From Prevotella sp. (GTDB lineage Bacteria > Bacteroidota > Bacteroidia > Bacteroidales > Bacteroidaceae): a stretch of DNA of 12,475 nt. A program made the translations under genes and the position numbers. A model generated the notes under the pieces. The model saw only the letters and a program-made list of their open reading frames with translations, did no database searches and was not told the origin of the DNA. Below are positions 8,853-12,475 of the stretch, piece after piece (the first letter of the stretch is position 1; every line of letters starts with the position of its first letter). Location: positions 1 through 12,475 of the forward strand of contig JAILAA010000094.1 in the NCBI GenBank assembly GCA_024681875.1. Reading direction: 5' to 3'.

Positions 8853-8888
8853 AAAATGAAGGAGTGAAAAATGAAAAATAAGAATTAC
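8849..8888 (+). repeat. Left arm of a 40-nt imperfect inverted repeat flanking the four-helix-bundle gene
   Basis: This segment begins within the glycosyltransferase stop region (GTGAAAAATG...) and matches the reverse complement of 9318-9357 at 33 of 40 positions with no gaps. The sequence is A-rich, so some similarity is expected by composition, but the aligned GTGAAAAATAA and TTAC blocks go beyond that. Confidence 0.7.
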
Positions 8889-8911
8889 AAATTAATATAA
8901 GCAAAGAATAA

Positions 8912-9301
8912 ATGGGCCATATAGCAAGACACGAGAATAACTCACCTCTGCATGTAAAGAGTAAGGATTTTGCTGTAGCCATAGTTAAAATGGTAAAACA
9001 GAATAATGATTGGCGTGTCAATAGCCTATTCCAGCAGGTCCTTCGTTCGGGAACCTCTGTTCATGCCAATGTTAATGAGTCGGAGTATGCTCATAGTATC
9101 TCTGATTTCATATCTAAACTCACTATTTCACTCAAAGAAGCAAATGAGACGAGAGGTTGGTTGGAAGTCCTGTATGCAGCTGAATGTATGGGAGAGCCTG
9201 TTTTCACATGTTTGCATAGGGACTGTAAGGAATTAATCGCCATGTTAGTGGCATCAATAAAAACTGCTAAAAACAATAGAGATATCAATGATATAGTGTG
9301 A
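8912..9301 (+). CDS. Four-helix bundle protein, S23 / 23S rRNA intervening-sequence (IVP) family
   Basis: A 129-residue soluble, mostly alpha-helical protein. Family landmarks are KSKDFAVAIVKMV near 17-29, QQVLRSGTSVHANVNE near 41-56, and KLTISLKEANETRGWLE near 69-85, the equivalents of the RS-x-S-x-x-N and KEA-x-ET-x-W motifs of this family; a last helix carries DCKELIAMLVASI. Relatives are encoded in intervening sequences of 23S rRNA genes, as Avd beside diversity-generating retroelements, or as isolated genes of unknown function in Bacteroidetes. No reverse transcriptase, variable repeat or rRNA is present here, so this is the isolated type. The gene is visibly AT-richer, with different codon use, than the GC-rich genes on both sides, and is enclosed by an imperfect inverted repeat, suggesting acquisition as a small cassette. 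The ATG at 8912 is the first in-frame start; no Shine-Dalgarno site or clear promoter is seen. Confidence 0.88.
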   Translation: MGHIARHENNSPLHVKSKDFAVAIVKMVKQNNDWRVNSLFQQVLRSGTSVHANVNESEYAHSISDFISKLTISLKEANETRGWLEVLYAAECMGEPVFTCLHRDCKELIAMLVASIKTAKNNRDINDIV

Positions 9302-9317
9302 TAACGAAGGAGCAAAA

Positions 9318-9357
9318 GTAAAATTTATTTTTCACTTTTCTCTCTTTCATTTTTCAT
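9318..9357 (-). repeat. Right arm of a 40-nt imperfect inverted repeat flanking the four-helix-bundle gene
   Basis: The reverse complement reads ATGAAAAATGAAAG...TTTTAC and pairs with the arm at 8849-8888. It ends 6 bp before the radC ATG, so the cassette ends almost exactly at the start of the next gene. Confidence 0.7.
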
Positions 9358-9363
9358 TCAGTA

Positions 9364-10047
9364 ATGAACCTCAAGGAACTCCCCATAGACGAGCGGCCGC
9401 GTGAGCGGTTGATGGAGCAGGGCGCGGCAGCCTTGTCGCCTGCTGAGTTGCTGGCCATCCTGATTGGCTCGGGCAACACGGAGGAGACGGCCGTGCAGCT
9501 CATGCAGCGCCTGCTGGCCGACTGCGGGGGGAGCCTGAAGACGTTGAGCCGTCTGTCCCTGGACGACCTGACAAAGAACTATAAGGGACTTGGCCCCGCG
9601 AAGGCCGTCAGCATCCTGGCCGCCTGCGAGCTGGGCAAGCGTCGCCTGATGGAGGCCGCTGAGGAGAAGCGCTATGTGAAGTCCTCCGTGGACTTGTACC
9701 ACGTGATGCTGCCGCTGGTGCGTGATCACGGCCACGAGGAGAGCTATGCCATCTACCTGCGTGCCGACAACAGCCTCGCTGGCCGTCCCTTCCTCATCAG
9801 CAAAGGAGGCATCACAGGCGTGACCGTGGATGTGCGACTGGTCGTGCGCGAGGCGCTGATACGTCAGGCACCCACTGTCGCCTTCGCCCATAACCACCCC
9901 TCGGGCAGCATCAAGCCCTCACCCGAGGATGACCAACTCACAGACCACCTGCAGAGGGCCTGCAAACTCATGAACCTCAAGTTCCTGGATCACATCATCG
10001 TCACCGATGGCAGCTACTACAGCTATAAAGAGGAGGGAAAGATATAG
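9364..10047 (+). CDS. radC: RadC family JAMM/MPN-domain protein
   Basis: A 227-residue protein of normal length for the family. The N-terminal ~100 residues (LPIDERPRERLMEQGAAALS, then a helix-hairpin-helix-like part with KGLGPAKAVSILAA at 74-87) precede an MPN domain. The metal-binding JAMM signature HNHPSGSIKPSPEDDQLT begins at His176, with His178 and Asp189 as ligands and Ser186 conserved. Glu125 or Glu126 in HGHEESYAIYL is the likely distal catalytic Glu. The name comes from an E. coli repair phenotype since reassigned, so the true function is unsettled; a nuclease or protease-like role in DNA transactions is discussed for the family. The ATG at 9364 follows the inverted repeat by 6 bp. 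An 8-bp repeat array starts at its TAG stop and leads into the next gene, so the two are probably co-transcribed. Confidence 0.93.
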   Translation: MNLKELPIDERPRERLMEQGAAALSPAELLAILIGSGNTEETAVQLMQRLLADCGGSLKTLSRLSLDDLTKNYKGLGPAKAVSILAACELGKRRLMEAAEEKRYVKSSVDLYHVMLPLVRDHGHEESYAIYLRADNSLAGRPFLISKGGITGVTVDVRLVVREALIRQAPTVAFAHNHPSGSIKPSPEDDQLTDHLQRACKLMNLKFLDHIIVTDGSYYSYKEEGKI

Positions 10048-10087
10048 AATTGAAAGATTGAGAGATTGAAAAATTGAATGATTCAAT
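10048..10087. repeat. AT-rich tandem repeat, 8-bp unit GATTGARA x5, spans the whole radC-sufT gap
   Basis: Five consecutive 8-bp units (AATTGAAA, GATTGAGA, GATTGAAA, AATTGAAT, GATTCAAT) begin at the base after the radC stop codon. The last contains the first two bases of the sufT ATG. The final two units also form a small palindrome, ATTGAATGATTCAAT. Confidence 0.9.
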
Positions 10088-10400
10088 GGATAAGCTACAA
10101 TTAGAAGATAAAATCGTTGAAATGCTCAAGGCGGTCTATGACCCTGAGATTCCTGTCAATGTCTACGACCTTGGCCTCATCTATCGCATCGAGCTGAGCG
10201 ATGACCTCACGCAGCTCGACGTGGACATGACGATGACAGCCCCCTCCTGTCCCATGGCCGACTTCATCCTCGAGGATGTGCGCCAGAAGCTGGAGAGCAT
10301 CGAGGGACTGAAGACCGTCAACGTGAACCTTGTCTTTGAGCCCGAATGGGACAAGGACATGATGAGCGAAGAAGCCAAGTTAGAACTGGGCATGCTTTAA
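10086..10400 (+). CDS. MIP18/DUF59 family iron-sulfur cluster assembly factor (SufT-like)
   Basis: A 104-residue single-domain cytoplasmic protein of the MIP18 (DUF59) family, which includes SufT, PaaD and the eukaryotic cytosolic Fe-S targeting factor MIP18. These help mature or target Fe-S proteins. Counting from the ATG at 10086, the family segments are VYDPEIPVNVYDLGLIY (15-31), TMTAPSCPMADFI with the conserved Cys (near 49-61) and LVFEPEWDKDMMSEEAK near the end. The ATG at 10086 (MDKLQLEDKIVEML) is preferred; an in-frame TTG at 10074 would start within the repeat array and add only MNDS. No other suf or isc genes are in the window. It sits between radC and lpxH on the same strand, and its stop is followed at once by a GC-rich palindrome. 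An exact in vivo partner cannot be inferred, although the class I fumarase nearby is the kind of client such factors serve. Confidence 0.88.
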   Translation: MDKLQLEDKIVEMLKAVYDPEIPVNVYDLGLIYRIELSDDLTQLDVDMTMTAPSCPMADFILEDVRQKLESIEGLKTVNVNLVFEPEWDKDMMSEEAKLELGML

Positions 10401-10426
10401 GCCCCCTGTGGCCCCCCAAGGGGGGC
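10401..10426. repeat. GC-rich palindromic element between sufT-like gene and lpxH
   Basis: GCCCCCC-AA-GGGGGGC (10411-10426) forms a 7-bp GC stem and begins, with its GCCCCCTGTG lead-in, at the base after the sufT stop codon. The core CCCCCCAAGGGGGG is the reverse complement of the in-frame element at 8185-8198. It may act as a weak terminator or attenuator ahead of lpxH, but there is no T tract on either side. Confidence 0.75.
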
Positions 10427-10430
10427 GAAT

Positions 10431-10465
10431 AATTGTAAAATTGTAAATTGTAAAATTGTAAAATA
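10431..10465. repeat. AT-rich tandem repeat, 7-8 bp unit AATTGTAA x4, ends at lpxH start
   Basis: Units AATTGTAA, AATTGTA, AATTGTAA and AATTGTAA plus AATA run directly into the GTG start codon of lpxH at 10466. The array occupies the region where a ribosome would bind. Confidence 0.9.
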
Positions 10466-11230
10466 GTGAAGCCTATATACTTCCTTTCCGATGCCCACCT
10501 GGGCAGTCGTGCCGTCCAGCACTCCCGCACACAGGAGCGGCGGCTGGTCCGTTTCCTCGACAGCATCAAAGACAAGGCGGGAGCCGTCTATATGCTGGGC
10601 GATATGTTTGACTTCTGGTTTGAGTACAAGCTGGTCGTTCCCAAGGGCTATACCCGCTTCCTGGGCAAGGTGAGCGAGCTCACCGACTTGGGCGTGGAGG
10701 TGCATTTCTTCACGGGCAACCATGATATATGGGCTTTCGACTATCTGGAAAAGGAATGTGGCGTCATCGTGCATCGCGAACCGCTCACGCTGGAGCTGGG
10801 CGACAAGGTGTTCTACTTGGCGCATGGCGACGGCCTCGGCGACCCCGACCCGAAGTTTAAGTTCCTGCGCTGGCTCTTCCACAATCGCGTGGCGCAGCTC
10901 TTCTTCGCTGCCGTGCATCCCCGATGGGGCTTGGAGGTGGGGCTGACTTGGGCCAAGCACAGCCGTCTGGATCATGAAGCGGCCGGCATCCTGCCCTACC
11001 AGGGCGAGAACAAGGAGCATCTGGTGCTCTTTGCCAAGAAGTATCTGCAGTCGCATCCCGGCGTCAATTACTTCCTCTTCGGCCATCGCCACATCGAGCT
11101 CGACCTGATGCTGTCCCGCACAGCACGCGTCCTCATCCTCGGTGACTGGATTTCGCAGTTCTCCTTTGCCGTCTTCGACGGGGAGCAGCTGTGGATGGAG
11201 AACTACATAGAAGGCGAAACACAACCATAG
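10466..11230 (+). CDS. lpxH: UDP-2,3-diacylglucosamine diphosphatase (lipid A synthesis), LpxH-type metallophosphoesterase
   Basis: Hydrolyses UDP-2,3-diacylglucosamine to lipid X and UMP, the fourth step of lipid A synthesis, at the inner face of the cytoplasmic membrane. The 254-residue protein has the full calcineurin-like metal site: SDAHLG (Asp9, His11), LGDMFDFW (Asp46), TGNHD (Asn85), AHGDGLGDPD (His120) and FGHRH (His207, His209). The order and the FDFWFEY segment match LpxH rather than generic phosphoesterases, and the length is slightly above E. coli LpxH (240). The start is GTG at 10466, preceded only by an AT-rich array; no Shine-Dalgarno site is visible. It follows the sufT-like gene on the same strand by 65 bp, and a hairpin of the GC-rich repeat family sits just after the stop. 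Confidence 0.92.
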   Translation: MKPIYFLSDAHLGSRAVQHSRTQERRLVRFLDSIKDKAGAVYMLGDMFDFWFEYKLVVPKGYTRFLGKVSELTDLGVEVHFFTGNHDIWAFDYLEKECGVIVHREPLTLELGDKVFYLAHGDGLGDPDPKFKFLRWLFHNRVAQLFFAAVHPRWGLEVGLTWAKHSRLDHEAAGILPYQGENKEHLVLFAKKYLQSHPGVNYFLFGHRHIELDLMLSRTARVLILGDWISQFSFAVFDGEQLWMENYIEGETQP

Positions 11231-11231
11231 A

Positions 11232-11266
11232 AAGACCCACCCCAAACCCCTCCCGTGAGGGAGGGG
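11232..11266 (+). repeat. GC-rich palindromic element downstream of lpxH; left arm of an inverted pair
   Basis: CCCCTCCC-GTGA-GGGAGGGG (11247-11266) makes an 8-bp hairpin, preceded by AAGACCCACCCCAAA. The 35-nt segment equals the reverse complement of 11356-11390 at 32 of 35 positions. Its location just after the lpxH stop would let it act as a transcription barrier, though a T tract is missing. Confidence 0.8.
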
Positions 11267-11293
11267 GATGATTACCGAATAAGAAAAAACAAA

Positions 11294-12475
11294 ATGAGGA
11301 TTACGTGTAAAGTCATATTAACGTTGAGCCTTACAATCGCTCAAGTAACTTTTCTCCCCTCCCCCACGGGAGGGGTTGGGAGTGGGTCTTCGGCTTTGTT
11401 TGCTCAAGTGCCCATGCAGGGCGTTGTGCCCCAACGGCCTGCTACCATCTCCGCAGACCAGTTGTTGTTAACGGGTGTGGTGAAGGACACGAGTGGCGAG
11501 ACGCTACCCGGTGCCAACATCCGTGTGCGCGAGACGAAGGCGGGAGCCGTGGCCGATGCCGACGGTAAGTTCACGTTGGCCGTACCCAAAGGGCAGGCCA
11601 TTACCGTGGAGGTCTCGTATATCGGCATGGAGACACTCGTGAAACATTTCGACGGCAAGAAGAACTACACCAACCAGGTGTTCGTGCTCAGCGAGAACAG
11701 CGGGCAGATGAACGAGGTGGTGGTCACGGGCCTCTTCGACTATAAGTCCTCCACCTTCACCGGCTCCACCGCTTCCTACTCGCAGGAGGAGCTGAAGATG
11801 GTGGGCAATAGCAACGTGCTGAAGATCGTGCAGGCGTTGGATCCCTCGTTCGTGGTGGACATGAACAGCGTGATGGGTTCCAACCCCAACTATATGGCGG
11901 ACATCACCATCCGCGGCAATGCCTCGTTTGCAGGCTTGCAGGGCGAGTACAGCGGCAATCCCAATGCGCCGCTGTTCATCCTCGACGGCTTCGAGGCAAC
12001 GCAGCAGCAGATTTTCGACCTGGACATCAACCGCATCAAGAGCGTGACCATCCTGAAGGACGGCGCCGCCAAGGCCATCTATGGTTCGAAGGCCAGCAAC
12101 GGTGTCATCGTCGTGGAGACCATCCAGCCTGAGCCGGGACGCCTGCGCATCACCTATACGGGCGACCTGAACCTGGAGATTCCTGACCTCACCACCTACG
12201 ACCTCACGAATGCCGAGGAGAAGCTGCGCGTGGAGCAGCTGGCAGGGCGCTATACCTCCACATCCCCTTATTACCAGGCACTTCTCGACGAGCAGTACAA
12301 TGCCATCGCCTCCGACGTGGCGCGCGGCGTGGACACCTACTGGCTCTCGCAGCCGCTGCGCACGGGCGTGGGTCATAAGCATACCGTCTATGTCGAAGGC
12401 GGTTCGGATGAGCTGCGCTACTCCGCCAACCTCATGTACAACCACGTGGGCGGCGTGATGAAGGAGTCCAGCCGT
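11294..12475 (+). CDS. SusC/RagA-family TonB-dependent outer-membrane transporter, N-terminal 394 residues; runs off the window
   Basis: The frame is open from the ATG at 11294 to the right edge, without a stop, giving 394 codons of a protein that is normally about 1000 residues. These porins, driven by TonB, import oligosaccharides with a SusD-like lipoprotein. Residues 1-38 form an unusual signal peptide: MRITCKVILTLSLTIAQ, then an extra LPSPTGGVGSGSS (21-33), then ALFAQ. A carboxypeptidase-regulatory-like domain covers about 59-135 (LTGVVKDTSGETLPGANI ... SYIGMETL). The sequence NEVVVTGL leads into the plug domain (about 140-275), which holds ITIRGNAS, APLFILDGFEA (226-236) and the SusC signature DGAAKAIYGSKASNGVIVVE (256-275). 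The beta-barrel begins near 282. No SusD, regulator or glycosidase is visible on this side, so the substrate is unknown. No clear promoter was found in the 63-bp gap. Confidence 0.93.
   Translation, partial: MRITCKVILTLSLTIAQVTFLPSPTGGVGSGSSALFAQVPMQGVVPQRPATISADQLLLTGVVKDTSGETLPGANIRVRETKAGAVADADGKFTLAVPKGQAITVEVSYIGMETLVKHFDGKKNYTNQVFVLSENSGQMNEVVVTGLFDYKSSTFTGSTASYSQEELKMVGNSNVLKIVQALDPSFVVDMNSVMGSNPNYMADITIRGNASFAGLQGEYSGNPNAPLFILDGFEATQQQIFDLDINRIKSVTILKDGAAKAIYGSKASNGVIVVETIQPEPGRLRITYTGDLNLEIPDLTTYDLTNAEEKLRVEQLAGRYTSTSPYYQALLDEQYNAIASDVARGVDTYWLSQPLRTGVGHKHTVYVEGGSDELRYSANLMYNHVGGVMKESSR
11356..11390 (-). repeat. GC-rich palindromic element inside the SusC signal-peptide coding region; right arm of an inverted pair
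   Basis: CCCCTCCC-CCAC-GGGAGGGG (11356-11375) followed by TTGGGAGTGGGTCTT is the inverted counterpart of 11232-11266, with three differences in 35 nt. It is translated in frame, supplying residues about 21-33 of the transporter precursor. Confidence 0.85.

Noticed and set aside
8912..9301. Four-helix-bundle gene as the Avd protein of a diversity-generating retroelement
   Set aside because: Avd belongs to the same fold family, but there is no reverse transcriptase, template repeat or variable-repeat target within the window.
9313..9320. TACTTTTG, a -7-like box on the minus strand after the four-helix-bundle gene
   Set aside because: It fits TAnnTTTG but has no TTTG at the right spacing and no gene to drive on that strand; in AT-rich DNA this is probably chance.
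10397..11245. A 282-codon open frame on the minus strand opposite lpxH
   Set aside because: The plus-strand frame carries the complete LpxH metal site; the antisense frame has no domain and reads through both intergenic repeats.
11504..12445. A 313-codon open frame on the minus strand at the right edge
   Set aside because: It lies antisense to an uninterrupted SusC-type reading frame with clear signature motifs, and its translation is His/Val/Gly-rich without family features.

Overview
The window reads as chromosomal DNA of a Bacteroidales bacterium, most likely a gut or rumen Prevotella or a close relative. The evidence is a SusC/RagA-type TonB-dependent transporter, a CE1 esterase resembling the bifunctional xylanase-feruloyl esterases of rumen Prevotella, a secreted M6 peptidase with a 'YDLTGRRI' C-terminal tail, the lack of clear Shine-Dalgarno sites, and promoter boxes of the Bacteroidetes form TTTG-N19-TAnnTTTG. 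Coding sequence is GC-rich and intergenic DNA is short and very AT-rich. No tRNA, rRNA, CRISPR array, transposase or prophage gene was seen.

Layout. Positions 2-1102 (+) hold the C-terminal part of a plant cell-wall esterase that is open at the left edge. It converges, across a long palindrome, with a run of minus-strand genes read right to left: GH35 beta-galactosidase (5443-7545), class I fumarase (3629-5281), M6-type metallopeptidase (2051-3586) and nagB (1224-2018). The last three are closely spaced and may share the strong fumarase promoter. To the right of a divergent promoter region (7546-7745) everything lies on the plus strand: a family 2 glycosyltransferase with membrane segments, a small AT-rich four-helix-bundle (S23/IVP-type) gene, radC, a SufT/MIP18-like iron-sulfur assembly factor, lpxH, and the first 394 codons of a SusC-like transporter that runs off the right edge. 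No gap between genes exceeds 300 bp.

How the genes fit together. The esterase, beta-galactosidase and SusC-type porin belong to polysaccharide and oligosaccharide use. NagB feeds amino sugars into glycolysis. Fumarase serves the malate-to-fumarate step of succinate/propionate fermentation, and the SufT-like protein belongs to the Fe-S maturation that such enzymes need. LpxH and the glycosyltransferase act on the envelope. This is not one polysaccharide utilisation locus but a set of small neighbouring units.

The most unusual content is repetitive DNA. (A) Almost every gap carries its own 7-9 bp AT-rich tandem repeat. The unit differs from gap to gap, and the array often begins at the upstream stop codon or ends at the downstream start codon. 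(B) At least five GC-rich palindromic elements are present; three lie in frame inside genes: the SusC signal-peptide region, the glycosyltransferase, and the peptidase linker. Two of them form a 35-nt inverted pair (32/35 identical) around the SusC start codon. (C) A 40-nt imperfect inverted repeat (33/40) flanks the four-helix-bundle gene like the ends of a small cassette.
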